A DNA stretch of 64,000 bases from an uncultured Pelagibacteraceae bacterium (GCA_902599665.1 CACKGK010000001.1:84427-148426); one strand, 5' to 3'; shown: positions 46,583 through 55,940, numbered from the stretch's first letter. Notes: generated by a model from the letters alone, not told the origin. Translations and numbers: made by a program.

Positions 46583-47316
46583 ATACATCCTTTTCTTTTT
46601 TTAAATAACACTTTTCTAAATTTTAGATTTAATAAATCTATTATTAAAATATGTGAACTTAAATCTTTCCCAACAATTAAAATTGATTTCAAAACTTCAT
46701 TTGCTTGTAGGCTACCAGTAATAACTGCTGTTGGTCCTAATATACCGTCAGTTTCACAATCTAAAACTCCCTCTGATGGTTCCCCTTGATAAAAACATTT
46801 TAAACATGGACTTTTTTTTAAACTAAAATCAAATGTAAAAATATGCCCTTCAAACTTACTTATTGCTCCAATAATAAGTTTTTTCTTATATTTTATTGAG
46901 AATTTATTTAAAAGAAATTTTGCTTTAAAATTATCTGTACCATCAACAATAACATCATACTGTTTAAGAATTTTTCCTAAATTTTTATCCTCTGCTTTAA
47001 CTCTATACGTTTTTATTTTTACCTTTTTATTTATTTTATTAATTTTTTTTTTTAAAATATTAATTTTATATTTTCCTATGTCATCAGAAGTGAACATAAC
47101 TTGTCGATGTAAATTTGATATACTCACTTTATCATGATCCATCATACCAATTTCACCAATACCAGCTCGACAAAGTAAATCAATAACAGGTGTCCCTAAG
47201 CCGCCACATCCAACAACTAGAACTTTAGCATTTTGGATTTTCTTTTGACCCAAAATACCAACTTTTTTTAAAATAATCTGTCTTGAATATCGCTCGAGGT
47301 CTTTGTTGCTAAACAT
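46567..47316 (-). CDS. ThiF/MoeB-family adenylyltransferase
   Basis: 249-aa E1-like enzyme that adenylates the C-terminal Gly of a sulfur-carrier protein. KVLVVGCGGLGTPVIDLLCRAGIG is the ATP motif; DHDKVSISNLHRQ, DGTDNFKAKFLLN and the CLKC zinc pair (SPCLKCFYQGEP) follow, with CIC near the C-terminus as the likely second zinc pair. MoeB (molybdopterin) and ThiF (thiamine) cannot be told apart by sequence alone, and neither partner gene is adjacent. Confidence 0.88.
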   Translation of the reverse strand: MFSNKDLERYSRQIILKKVGILGQKKIQNAKVLVVGCGGLGTPVIDLLCRAGIGEIGMMDHDKVSISNLHRQVMFTSDDIGKYKINILKKKINKINKKVKIKTYRVKAEDKNLGKILKQYDVIVDGTDNFKAKFLLNKFSIKYKKKLIIGAISKFEGHIFTFDFSLKKSPCLKCFYQGEPSEGVLDCETDGILGPTAVITGSLQANEVLKSILIVGKDLSSHILIIDLLNLKFRKVLFKKRKGCICENI

Positions 47317-47319
47317 TTA

Positions 47320-47757
47320 CTATTTACCAGTAGATCCAAATCCTCCAGACCCTCTAATTGTCTCTGGTAATTCTTTTGTTTCTTCAATTTCTACTTTTAA
47401 AATTGGCATTAAAACCATTTGAGCAACTCTATCTTCATCATTTACAATGAATTCGTCTTTACTATGGTTAAATAAAATAATTTTTAGCTCCCCTCTATAA
47501 TCACTGTCAATTGTGCCTGGTGTATTTAGCACGCTAATACTTGATTTTGCAGCAAGGCCTGATCTTGGTCTGATTTGAACCTCTGTATCTTCAGGAATTG
47601 CAATTGCAATACCTGTTGGTACCATTTTCGACTCATTTGGTTTGATTATAATAGGTTCATCTATACATGCCATCAAATCCATACCTGAGGATCCAATAGT
47701 TTTATAACTTGGAAGTTTTGCTTTTTGGTTAAGTCTCTTAAATAAAACTTTTACCAT
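47320..47757 (-). CDS. dut: dUTP diphosphatase
   Basis: 145-aa trimeric dUTPase that keeps uracil out of DNA and makes dUMP. The five motifs are seen: GSSGMDLMA, PRSGLAAK, NTPGTIDSDYRGEL, DRVAQMVLMP and RGSGGFGSTGK. It lies three bases after coaBC, an arrangement (coaBC-dut) widely kept in proteobacteria, and three bases before the moeB-like gene. Confidence 0.98.
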   Translation of the reverse strand: MVKVLFKRLNQKAKLPSYKTIGSSGMDLMACIDEPIIIKPNESKMVPTGIAIAIPEDTEVQIRPRSGLAAKSSISVLNTPGTIDSDYRGELKIILFNHSKDEFIVNDEDRVAQMVLMPILKVEIEETKELPETIRGSGGFGSTGK

Positions 47758-47760
47758 TAC

Positions 47761-48951
47761 TTAATTAAGCTCAGAGATAACTCTATCCACTATCTCAGAT
47801 GCTATTAAAGATTTTTTCTTTTTTAGTAATTTTTCACTCTCTTTATTTTTATAAAATATAGAAACTTCATTATCATCAGAATCAAAACCTATTGTTTTAT
47901 CAGAAATATCATTTGCAATAATCCAATCACAATTTTTTTGTTCTAATTTTTTCTTTGAATTTATCTCAAGACTTTGTGACTCAGCTGCAAATCCAATTAT
48001 TATTTTTGGTCTAAGAGAATTATGATTTGATATGTTAGATAAAATATCAATATTTTTTTCTAACTTAAGATCTAAATTTTCACTTTTTTTAATTTTTTCA
48101 CTATTAATCTCTTTAACTTTAAAATCAGCTACCGCTGCATTAAAAATAGCAACATCAGTTGGCAGATTGTTGAGAGTTTCCCTAAACATTTCTTCTGCAG
48201 TTTTAACTAAAATAAATTTAACTCCTTCAACTGGATCTAAATTTGTTTCTCCAGAAATAAGTGTTGTTTCAAAACCATTATCTCTTAATGATTTAGCTAT
48301 TTCATAACCTTGTTTTCCACTGGATTTATTTGTTATAAACCTTACTGGATCTATAAATTCTTTAGTAGGTCCAGCTGTAACTAATGCTTTATACTTTTTA
48401 TTATTTTCAATATTCTTAAAATAATTTTCTATAGTCTCTAATATATATGAAGGCTCTGACATTTTTCCTTTTCCATACTCTCCACAAGCCATATCTCCAA
48501 TTTCAGGGCCAATTATTTTATAACCATAACTTTTTAATTTTGATAAATTATCTTTAGTTGATTTATGTTCCCACATTCTGACATTCATAGCGGGCACTAA
48601 AAATACTTGTTTATCTGATGCTAAAACAACAGTAGAAGCAAGATCATCAGTTAAGCCATAACTTAATTTTGAAATTGTATTTGCTGTTGCAGGGACAATT
48701 AAAATTAAATCTGCCCATCTAGAAAGTGAGATATGATCCATTTCAGCTTCATTTTCTGCACTAAATATGTCTTCATATACTTTCTCCTGCGAGAGCGATG
48801 AAATAGACAAAGGTGTTACAAAGTTTTTACCACTCCTTGTAAGGATTGTTTTAATACTTACATCTTTTTTTTTTAAACCTCTTATCACTTCTAAGCTTTT
48901 GTAAGCAGATATTCCCCCACATATGATTAAAAGTATTTTTTTATTTTTCAT
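47761..48951 (-). CDS. coaBC: Bifunctional phosphopantothenoylcysteine decarboxylase/synthetase
   Basis: 396-aa coenzyme A biosynthesis enzyme. The CoaC half has the flavin motif ICGGISAYKSLEVIRGL, LIVPATANTISKLSYG, PAMNVRMWEH and ACGEYGKGKM with the catalytic Cys. The CoaB half begins near residue 188 with ALVTAGPTKEFIDPVRFITN and contains IFNAAVADFKV. A complete fusion as in most bacteria. Confidence 0.98.
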   Translation of the reverse strand: MKNKKILLIICGGISAYKSLEVIRGLKKKDVSIKTILTRSGKNFVTPLSISSLSQEKVYEDIFSAENEAEMDHISLSRWADLILIVPATANTISKLSYGLTDDLASTVVLASDKQVFLVPAMNVRMWEHKSTKDNLSKLKSYGYKIIGPEIGDMACGEYGKGKMSEPSYILETIENYFKNIENNKKYKALVTAGPTKEFIDPVRFITNKSSGKQGYEIAKSLRDNGFETTLISGETNLDPVEGVKFILVKTAEEMFRETLNNLPTDVAIFNAAVADFKVKEINSEKIKKSENLDLKLEKNIDILSNISNHNSLRPKIIIGFAAESQSLEINSKKKLEQKNCDWIIANDISDKTIGFDSDDNEVSIFYKNKESEKLLKKKKSLIASEIVDRVISELN

Positions 48952-48959
48952 GAAGAGAA

Positions 48960-50528
48960 TTAAAATACCAATAGAGTTAAAATTACAAGAGATAATATGC
49001 CAATAACAGATTGGTTTCTAAATGACTTCATCTCCTCTATTTTAGTATTTAATTCATTATAAGAGTTTGAATTTTGAGGTATTTGACCACTTGCAAGGTA
49101 ATTAAGGGCTTGGTTTGCTTTATCCATTACTTCTGGTAAATTTGGAAGACGTTTTAATACTTCGACAGAGTCTTTTAACGTTTCATTAATTGAATTTATA
49201 GGATCTTTAGTTTCTTTTAGCCATTTTTCTAGAACAGGTTTAGATGTTTCCCAGATGTTTGTTTCAGGGTTTAATCTTCTTGCAACTCCTTCAACCACTA
49301 CCATTGTTTTTTGTAGCATAAGTAACTGAGGTTGCGTCTGCATATTAAATTTTTCAGTAACATCAAAAAGTTGTTTTAAAAGCTTACCACCTGAAATATT
49401 TTTTATAGAATGTCCAAAAATTGGCTCACCAATTGATCTTAATGCTTGAGCAAGATCATTGACAGGAACATTATTTGGGACTAGTCCTGCTGTAAGATGT
49501 ACCTCTGCAACTTTTTTATAATCTCTTTGGATAAAACCAAATAAAATTTCAGCTAAAAATCTTTTACTGACATTGTCTAACCTGCCCATAATACCAAAAT
49601 CTATAGGAACAATTTGACCACTTTCATTGACAAAAATATTCCCTTGATGCATGTCTGCATGAAAAAAACCATCTCTTACAGCATGTCTTAAAAAATGTTG
49701 AATTATGTCAGTAGCAATTTTTTTTGTATCAATTGATCTTTTCTCCAATTCTTCTGTTTCTCTAATAGATACACCGTCAATCCAATCAAGTGTCATTATA
49801 TTTTCACTTGTATAATCCCAATAGATTCTAGGAACTTCAAAACCCTCATCATTTTTTGTATTTTCAGCATATTCGTTAGCTGCAGCAGCTTCAAATCTCA
49901 AATCCATCTCAAGACTTGTAATTTCTTTCAATAAAAAAACTACTTCAACTAGCTTTAATCGTTTAGTTTTTTTGATTAATGACTCAATGATATAGGCAAA
50001 AAGCATCAAAGCATCTACTTCTTCATTAAAAATCTTTCTAATATCTGGTCTTAATATTTTTATTGCTACATTTTTAATAGTACCATTGTCATTAATTTGA
50101 GCTTTATGCACCTGAGCAATTGAGGCAGCTGCAACTGGCTCACTTATATTAATTATTGAATTATAAATTTGATCACCTAAATCTTTTTTAATCATATCTT
50201 TCGCTTTTGATTGTGAAAAAGGTGGAAGTTTATCTTGTAAATTTTCTAATTCTTTTGATAATTTATCACCTATTATATCAGGCCTTGTGGCTAAAAACTG
50301 GCCAAGTTTAATAAATGTTGTACCCATAGATGCTAATGAATTAGATAATTTTTCACCTTCACTTAAATTATCAAATGACACATCTTTTTTTGTAAAAGAA
50401 AAGGAAAGTAATTTAAATATTACACTTATTAGCAAAGGTGGTTTATTAAACTTTGATAAAATATTTAAAACGTCGGATTTAGCGAGTTTTCTACCAAGTT
50501 TAAACAATGTAATTAATCTTTTGAACAT
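48960..50528 (-). CDS. ubiB: UbiB-family atypical kinase for ubiquinone synthesis
   Basis: 522-aa ABC1/ADCK-type protein. The KxGQ motif is FIKLGQFLATRPDI, the Ala-rich loop AAASIAQVHKAQ, the catalytic region HADMHQGNIFV and the metal-binding DFG as PIDFGIMGRLD. A C-terminal transmembrane helix (VIGILSLVILTLLVF) anchors it in the membrane, where it supports ubiquinone synthesis. It abuts ubiE by a one-base overlap. coq7, at 60.5 kb, acts in the same pathway. Confidence 0.96.
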   Translation of the reverse strand: MFKRLITLFKLGRKLAKSDVLNILSKFNKPPLLISVIFKLLSFSFTKKDVSFDNLSEGEKLSNSLASMGTTFIKLGQFLATRPDIIGDKLSKELENLQDKLPPFSQSKAKDMIKKDLGDQIYNSIINISEPVAAASIAQVHKAQINDNGTIKNVAIKILRPDIRKIFNEEVDALMLFAYIIESLIKKTKRLKLVEVVFLLKEITSLEMDLRFEAAAANEYAENTKNDEGFEVPRIYWDYTSENIMTLDWIDGVSIRETEELEKRSIDTKKIATDIIQHFLRHAVRDGFFHADMHQGNIFVNESGQIVPIDFGIMGRLDNVSKRFLAEILFGFIQRDYKKVAEVHLTAGLVPNNVPVNDLAQALRSIGEPIFGHSIKNISGGKLLKQLFDVTEKFNMQTQPQLLMLQKTMVVVEGVARRLNPETNIWETSKPVLEKWLKETKDPINSINETLKDSVEVLKRLPNLPEVMDKANQALNYLASGQIPQNSNSYNELNTKIEEMKSFRNQSVIGILSLVILTLLVF

Positions 50529-51232
50529 TATATTTTCCAGGCAGAATGAATAGCTACTATTCCACCAGATAAATTCCTATAGGAACAATTTGTAAAATTA
50601 TTTTGTTTCATTAAATCGATCAATTCTTCTTGATTAACAAATTCTTCTATACTTTTTGTTAAATATTCGTATGGATCTTTTTCTCCAACAACTGCCTTTC
50701 CTATATAAGGAATTAATTTTGAGTAATTTTTGTATAGAAATTCTAAATTGGAATTTTGAATTTTTGAAAATTCTAAACACATATATCTTCCACCAGGTTT
50801 AAGAACTCTGAAGGCTTCTGACAAAGATTTATCTAAATTTTTTGTATTACGTAAACCAAAACTAATTGTATAAAAATCAAAAGTGTCATTTTCAAATGGT
50901 AACTTTTCTGCTTCAGCAACAACCCATTTTATATTTTTATATTTGCTTAGTCTTTTTTTACCTTCCTCAATCATTTTGTCATTTGAATCTGAAGAGGTAA
51001 TTTCTCCATTTTTATCTGTATAATCTAAAAATAATTTGCCTAAATCGCCAGTGCCACAAGCAACATCTAAATACTTTTTGTCTTTAGTTGGATTCATCCA
51101 ATTCATAAGGTTTTTCTTCCAAAGTCTGTGAATTCCAAATGACATAAAATCATTCATTAAATCGTATTTATCAAAGACTTTATTAAATACTCCTTCGACG
51201 AGTCCTGCTTTATTTTGAAGATTTTGTTGCAT
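50528..51232 (-). CDS. ubiE: Ubiquinone/menaquinone C-methyltransferase
   Basis: 234-aa SAM-dependent methyltransferase of quinone synthesis. The SAM motif is YLDVACGTGDLGKL; FYTISFGLRNTKNLDKSLSEAFRVLKPGGRYMCLEFSK is the UbiE signature. Divergent from mutM with a 33-base gap. In alphaproteobacteria mutM-ubiE-ubiB-coaBC-dut is a recurring neighbourhood and is intact here. Confidence 0.97.
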   Translation of the reverse strand: MQQNLQNKAGLVEGVFNKVFDKYDLMNDFMSFGIHRLWKKNLMNWMNPTKDKKYLDVACGTGDLGKLFLDYTDKNGEITSSDSNDKMIEEGKKRLSKYKNIKWVVAEAEKLPFENDTFDFYTISFGLRNTKNLDKSLSEAFRVLKPGGRYMCLEFSKIQNSNLEFLYKNYSKLIPYIGKAVVGEKDPYEYLTKSIEEFVNQEELIDLMKQNNFTNCSYRNLSGGIVAIHSAWKI

Positions 51233-51265
51233 ATAAATTATATTAAAACACTAATATAGTATGAA

Positions 51266-52132
51266 ATGCCTGAATTACCAGAAGTAGAAATCGTCAAACA
51301 ATCTTTGAATAAGAGTATTACAGGAAAGATTATTAAAGACGTATTAATAAAAAATAGAAATTTACGGTTTAAGATCCCAAAAAATTTTGAAAAAAATATA
51401 GTAAAAAAAAAAATTATCAAAGTAGATAGGTTTTCAAAACATTTAATAATCAAATTCGAGGACAACTCTTGTTTAATGATACATCTTGGAATGTCAGGAA
51501 CTATTCATTTAAAAAGTAAATTTAGAAAAAAAAATTTTATAACAAACACAAGTTTTTATCATTCTCCATTATTACCTAAAAAGCATAATCATGTAGAAAT
51601 GAAAATTGATAATCTTAAATTAATCTATAACGACCCAAGAAGATTTGGTTATTTTTCTTATTTTAAAAGTGATGAGCAGATAAATAATAACTTTAAAAAA
51701 TACGGACCAGAACCCTTTGATCCTTTATTTGATAAGAAATATATTTTTAATTATTTTAAAAATAAAAAAAAAAATATTAAGAATTTTTTAATTGATCAAA
51801 ATTTTGTTTCAGGAATTGGTAACATTTATGCAAGTGAAATACTGTTTTTATGTAAGATTTTACCATCTAAGGAGGCAAGTGCACTTAGTTTAAATGATTG
51901 CCAAAAAATTTCTTATTTTTCAAAAGTTGTTTTAAGAAAAGCAATAGAGAAAGGAGGATCGAGTATCAGAGATTTTAAGAATATAAGTGGAGATCAAGGT
52001 TCATTTCAAAAAAATTTTAATGTTTATCAAAGAGAAAATAAAAAGTGTTTAAAATATAGTTGCAAAGGAACAATACATAAAAAATTTATTTCAAATAGGT
52101 CTAGTTTTTTTTGTGATTTATGTCAAAAATAA
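51266..52132 (+). CDS. mutM: Formamidopyrimidine-DNA glycosylase (Fpg)
   Basis: 288-aa glycosylase for oxidised guanine. The mature N-terminus PELPEVE has the catalytic Pro and Glu; KKHNHVEM has the Lys; DPRRFG and the C-terminal zinc finger (CLKYSC...FFCDLCQK, four cysteines) are intact. TATAGT at 51255-51260 ends five bases before the ATG, with no Shine-Dalgarno sequence, so it may be leaderless. Confidence 0.97.
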   Translation: MPELPEVEIVKQSLNKSITGKIIKDVLIKNRNLRFKIPKNFEKNIVKKKIIKVDRFSKHLIIKFEDNSCLMIHLGMSGTIHLKSKFRKKNFITNTSFYHSPLLPKKHNHVEMKIDNLKLIYNDPRRFGYFSYFKSDEQINNNFKKYGPEPFDPLFDKKYIFNYFKNKKKNIKNFLIDQNFVSGIGNIYASEILFLCKILPSKEASALSLNDCQKISYFSKVVLRKAIEKGGSSIRDFKNISGDQGSFQKNFNVYQRENKKCLKYSCKGTIHKKFISNRSSFFCDLCQK

Positions 52133-52144
52133 ATAATTATTGTA

Positions 52145-52173
52145 TTGACCCAATCATTATCTGAAGATATACA
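52145..52173 (+). promoter_or_regulatory. Strong sigma-70-type promoter of rpsT, implying an almost leaderless mRNA
   Basis: TTGACC (52145-52150), exactly 17 bases, TATACA (52168-52173); each hexamer matches consensus in five of six positions. The ATG of rpsT is at 52183, nine bases after the -10, so the transcript should begin about three bases before or at the start codon. The intervening CTCACGCTT has no ribosome site. Confidence 0.75.
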
Positions 52174-52182
52174 CTCACGCTT

Positions 52183-52443
52183 ATGGCAAATACAAAATCA
52201 GCAATTAAACGCAATAGAAAAATTATAAGACAAACAGCTGTTAATAGATCCAGAAAGAGTCGTTATAGAAGTGCATTGAAAAAAATGAACTCTATAATTG
52301 AAAAAAAGGATAAAAAAGAAGCTTTGGCATTTCTACCGAAGTTAAATTCAGAATTAATGTCAATTGCAAAAACAGGAATCATTAAAAGACAAAACGCCTC
52401 AAGGAATGTATCAAGAATTACAAAAAAAATTAATTCTTTATAA
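52183..52443 (+). CDS. rpsT: 30S ribosomal protein S20
   Basis: 86-aa basic helical protein that binds 16S rRNA. MANTKSAIKRNRKIIRQTAVNRSRKSRYRSALKK at the start and GIIKRQNASRNVSRITKKIN at the end are typical. Length is standard. No Shine-Dalgarno sequence precedes the ATG, and the promoter lies right before it. In many alphaproteobacteria rpsT and dnaA are neighbours near mutM and ubiE, as here. Confidence 0.97.
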   Translation: MANTKSAIKRNRKIIRQTAVNRSRKSRYRSALKKMNSIIEKKDKKEALAFLPKLNSELMSIAKTGIIKRQNASRNVSRITKKINSL

Positions 52444-52468
52444 CAACCTACAATAAGTAAAAATTTTT

Positions 52469-52477
52469 TTATCTACA
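52469..52477 (+). promoter_or_regulatory. DnaA-box-like nonamer
   Basis: TTATCTACA differs from the consensus TTATCCACA by one base. It lies 26 bases after the rpsT stop and about 235 bases before dnaA. A single site could serve dnaA autoregulation or origin function, or be chance. Confidence 0.35.
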
Positions 52478-52611
52478 ACTTAAGCGTACAATTTCCTAAT
52501 AATTTACTACATCTAAAAGATTAACTTAAAAAATTACTAGATATAGATTTAGTAAAATTTTAAATTTTTTAATTTGTTACCCCACTGGGTTGCAAAAATA
52601 ATTTGAGAAAA

Positions 52612-52643
52612 ATTCAATCAGAAATTTATTCAATCATAAATTT
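52612..52643 (+). repeat. Two-copy tandem 16-bp direct repeat upstream of dnaA
   Basis: ATTCAATCAGAAATTT (52612-52627) is directly followed by ATTCAATCATAAATTT (52628-52643), differing at one position. Exact phasing at 16 bases without a gap is iteron-like. It lies about 70 bases before the dnaA ATG. Confidence 0.8.
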
Positions 52644-52712
52644 TATTTATTTTTAATTTTACAAATAAACTTATTGCAATAATTTTTCATAAGTCTTAAG
52701 TGGAATTCCCTC

Positions 52713-54128
52713 ATGAAAAATAATTTACAAAACAATAAAGCACTCGAAAAGAAAATTGATTGGCCAAGTATTAAAAAAGAATTACGTGAAAAACTTGGAA
52801 ACGATATTTTTGAGAGTTGGGTAAAAAAAATTGAATTAGTTGAAGAATTTCATAATTATATATTATTTTCAGTCTCCACAAGATTTATAAGAGATTGGAT
52901 AGTATCAAGATATCTAGACCAAATATTACAGACAATTAAAGAATATAAAAAAGACTTGATCAGGATTGAATTCACAATAAAAAATAGTAAAGAAACAGAA
53001 ATTAGTGAGACAAATAATTCATCTCAAAATTCTTTTGAAACCACTAATGATAATGTGTCGTTTATAAAAGACTCTTATCTTCAATATAATAGGATAGATC
53101 CAAACAAAAACTTTGAAAATTTCATAACTGGAGGAAGTAACAAATTAGCATTTGAAGCATCAAAAAAAGTTTCCAAAGATATAGCTCATTATAATCCTTT
53201 ATATTTATATGGTGGGGTAGGAATGGGTAAAACACATTTACTGAACGCAATTGGTCTAGAATTGAAAGAAAAGAATAAAGTTATGTTTATATCAGCAGAA
53301 AGATTTATGTATCAATTTGTAAAGTCTATAAAATCAAATGAAATGGTAAAGTTTAAAGAGTACTTTAGAAATACTGATATTTTACTAATAGATGATATTC
53401 AGTTCATGAATGGTAAAGAAGCTATGCAAGAAGAATTTTTTCATACCTTCAACGCTTTATTAGATAAAAATTCTCAAATAATAATTTCAGCAGACAGACC
53501 ACCGAATAAACTAACTAGGATCCAAGAGAGAATAAAATCCAGATTTTCAGGTGGTTTAGTTGTGGATATTCAAAACCCTGATTATGAACTTAGATATAAA
53601 ATTATAAAATCTAAAACTGATGAATTAAAATTATCTTATTCAAATCAATTAGTTATTTCTGAAGAAATTCAAAAATTTTTAAGCACAGAAATCAAAACTA
53701 GTATTAGAGAATTAGTTGGAGCACTAAATAGAATTGTCTCATTCACAAGGATTTATAATAAAGTTCCTAGCTTGTCGGAGGTTAAAATAGTTTTGAAAGA
53801 TTTGCTAAATCTTACCGAAAATAAAGTGGATATTGACACTATCCAGACAATAGTCTGTAAATTTTATAAAATTAGCAAAAATGAAATGCTTTCACCAAGA
53901 AGATCAAGATACCTTGTAAGACCAAGACAGACTGCAATTTATTTAGCAAAGATGTTAACATCTAAGTCCCTACCAGAAATAGGTAGATCCTTTTCCAATA
54001 GAGATCATACAACTGTAATTCATTCAGTTAAAACTATAGAGAGATTGAGAAAAGAAGATAGTGAATTAAATATTAATATAGACAGTTTAAAAAATAAGAT
54101 TTTATATAATAAAGAAAATGAAGTTTAG
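52713..54128 (+). CDS. dnaA: Chromosomal replication initiator DnaA
   Basis: 471-aa AAA+ initiator that binds DnaA boxes and opens oriC. Domain I is at residues 1-85 and a poorly conserved linker follows. Walker A is GGVGMGKTHLLNA (near 168), Walker B is ILLIDDIQFM (near 223), and the domain IV signature is DHTTVIHSVKTI (near 431). The ATG at 52713 gives the standard start. It overlaps dnaN by 11 bases, so initiator and clamp are co-expressed. Confidence 0.98.
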   Translation: MKNNLQNNKALEKKIDWPSIKKELREKLGNDIFESWVKKIELVEEFHNYILFSVSTRFIRDWIVSRYLDQILQTIKEYKKDLIRIEFTIKNSKETEISETNNSSQNSFETTNDNVSFIKDSYLQYNRIDPNKNFENFITGGSNKLAFEASKKVSKDIAHYNPLYLYGGVGMGKTHLLNAIGLELKEKNKVMFISAERFMYQFVKSIKSNEMVKFKEYFRNTDILLIDDIQFMNGKEAMQEEFFHTFNALLDKNSQIIISADRPPNKLTRIQERIKSRFSGGLVVDIQNPDYELRYKIIKSKTDELKLSYSNQLVISEEIQKFLSTEIKTSIRELVGALNRIVSFTRIYNKVPSLSEVKIVLKDLLNLTENKVDIDTIQTIVCKFYKISKNEMLSPRRSRYLVRPRQTAIYLAKMLTSKSLPEIGRSFSNRDHTTVIHSVKTIERLRKEDSELNINIDSLKNKILYNKENEV

Positions 54129-55230
54129 TTTAAATCAACAAGATCTTCAAAAATCATTAAATTATTGTCAAGGTGTGATTGAAAAAAGAAGTACTTTACC
54201 AATTCTTTCAAACGTGATGTTAGATGTAAGTAATGGAAAGTTAACAATAACAGCGACCGATCTTGATTTAATTTTTATTCATCAAATTCCAAATGTAGAA
54301 ATATTAGAGGAGGGCAAAACTACTTCTTCCTCATCAATAATGTATGATATTGTTAGAAAATTTTCGGCTGGAAGTAAAATAAACTTTTCTAACCCTAGTG
54401 AAAATAAATTACATTTAGAATCTGATAAATCTATTTTCAATTTAAATTGCATTAGTGCTTCCGAATTTCCTTTGACAGATGAAAATTTTAATGAAAATGA
54501 ATTTTCAATTAAATCAAAAGAATTATTAAAACTGTTAAATAAATGTAAATTTTCATTATCTAATGATGAAACAAGACATTATTTAAGTGGAATTTTTTTA
54601 CATCAGACGGAAGTTGAGGATAAAATTTTTTTAACAGCAGCAGCTACTGATAGTCATAGAATGTCTATCTCAAAAATTAGACTGCAAAATAAAGTTCAAT
54701 TTGAACAGATAATTTTGCCCAAAAAAACCATTTTTCAGCTTTGTTCACTATTAGAGGACTTTGAAGGTGAAGTAAAAATATCAAATATAAAATCAAAAAT
54801 TAAATTTGAAATCAATAATAGTATATTAATATCTAAACTTATTGATGGCAAATTTCCAAATTATGTTCAGGTAATACCTAAAGAAAACCAAAAAAAATTA
54901 GAAATTGATTTAAAATCATTTTTAAATTCAGTAGATAGAGTTGCATCAGTTTCATTAGATAAAAAGGATGGTGTTAAATTTAATCTTTCAAAGGATAATC
55001 TTGATCTTTCAGTTAACAATACAAATAGTGGTGACGGCAAGGAAAGTTTAAGTGTTAAGTTTGATCATGAATTAGATATAAGTTTTAATTCAAGGTATTT
55101 AATTGATGTCGCTTCCCAACTTGATGGAGATAAAATTGAAATTTATTTAAAAGATACCGGTTCGCCAGCTTTAATAAGAGATCCAGCTGATTATGACAGT
55201 ATTTATGTTGTAATGCCGATGAAGGGTTAA
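54118..55230 (+). CDS. dnaN: DNA polymerase III beta subunit (sliding clamp)
   Basis: 370-aa clamp. It starts MKFSLNQQDLQKSLNYCQGVIEKRSTLPILSNVML and ends with the conserved PMKG after IYVVMP. Three clamp domains fit the length. recF, often next, is absent: the following gene is a convergent plsC whose stop overlaps within TTAA. Confidence 0.98.
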   Translation: MKFSLNQQDLQKSLNYCQGVIEKRSTLPILSNVMLDVSNGKLTITATDLDLIFIHQIPNVEILEEGKTTSSSSIMYDIVRKFSAGSKINFSNPSENKLHLESDKSIFNLNCISASEFPLTDENFNENEFSIKSKELLKLLNKCKFSLSNDETRHYLSGIFLHQTEVEDKIFLTAAATDSHRMSISKIRLQNKVQFEQIILPKKTIFQLCSLLEDFEGEVKISNIKSKIKFEINNSILISKLIDGKFPNYVQVIPKENQKKLEIDLKSFLNSVDRVASVSLDKKDGVKFNLSKDNLDLSVNNTNSGDGKESLSVKFDHELDISFNSRYLIDVASQLDGDKIEIYLKDTGSPALIRDPADYDSIYVVMPMKG

Positions 55231-55937
55231 TTCATTAAATTTAATTCACTATAAATTTTGTTTTCTATATAACTTGTAAAGTCTAACGAATTCATTCCAG
55301 GTTTCACCGCTGGAAGAATTGATACTATTAATGTCTGTTTTAAAGCTAATTTACCATTTTTTGGCCAAACCCTTCCAGAGTTTATAGCTACAGGCTGGCA
55401 ATTTATTTTTAATTCATCATATATTCTTCCAACACCTTTTTTAAATGGGACTGTTTCACCTGGTAAAACTCTTGTTCCTTGTGGAAATATAATTAAAGGT
55501 CTCTCAGAGATTTTTACAGAATTCTTGATTTTATCAATCAGACCTAAATTATCCTTACTAATTATATTTCTATTAATGGATATGGATCCTATCTTTTTTA
55601 AATACCATCCAAATATAGGTATTTTAATCAATTCATACTTTAAAATAAATATTGGTGAATTAAAAATAGTTTGTAAGTAAAAAGTCTCAAACATTGATTG
55701 GTGAGAGCAAGCAATAAAAAATTTTTCGTTTTTAATTATATTGTCTTTTCCTTTTACAATAATTTTCGTTTTTAAAAATATTTTAAGGCACAGTGCAGCC
55801 CACCTTCCCATCATTTTTCCACCAAACAAAACTACTTTAGTAGGCATTATTAATGATGGCAGGAATACTATTGAAATTATAGATATACCTAGGAAGAAAA
55901 AAAATAAAAATAGAAATTTTCTTATCATTTTTGTCAA
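55227..55937 (-). CDS. plsC: 1-acyl-sn-glycerol-3-phosphate acyltransferase
   Basis: 236-aa membrane acyltransferase that makes phosphatidic acid. An N-terminal transmembrane helix precedes ACSHQSMFETFYLQ, where the HX4D motif reads His-x4-Glu, a variant I recall in alphaproteobacteria. Then GSISINR and IIFPQGTRVLPGE (usual FPEGTR). Probably active. Four bases before lysA on the same strand. Confidence 0.92.
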   Translation of the reverse strand: MTKMIRKFLFLFFFFLGISIISIVFLPSLIMPTKVVLFGGKMMGRWAALCLKIFLKTKIIVKGKDNIIKNEKFFIACSHQSMFETFYLQTIFNSPIFILKYELIKIPIFGWYLKKIGSISINRNIISKDNLGLIDKIKNSVKISERPLIIFPQGTRVLPGETVPFKKGVGRIYDELKINCQPVAINSGRVWPKNGKLALKQTLIVSILPAVKPGMNSLDFTSYIENKIYSELNLMN

Positions 55938-55940
55938 AAA

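Larger units (their letters stand above)
52444..52712. other. 269-bp non-coding region between rpsT and dnaA, candidate origin or dnaA control region
   Basis: The longest gap in the window. It holds a DnaA-box-like TTATCTACA (52469-52477), an AT-only run suited to unwinding (52549-52574), a two-copy tandem 16-bp repeat (52612-52643) and a perfect palindrome TTATTGCAATAA (52671-52682). I see no open frame or tRNA in it. Such elements fit an origin or a regulated dnaA promoter, but only one near-consensus DnaA box is visible, so origin status is uncertain. Confidence 0.45.

Noticed and set aside
52590..52605. CCCCACTGGGTT as a hairpin in the dnaA upstream region
   Set aside because: The stem is at most four base pairs with a one- to three-base loop, too small to be stable.
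55231..55300. recF expected after dnaN
   Set aside because: The region is plsC on the other strand; no RecF motif is present in the window.
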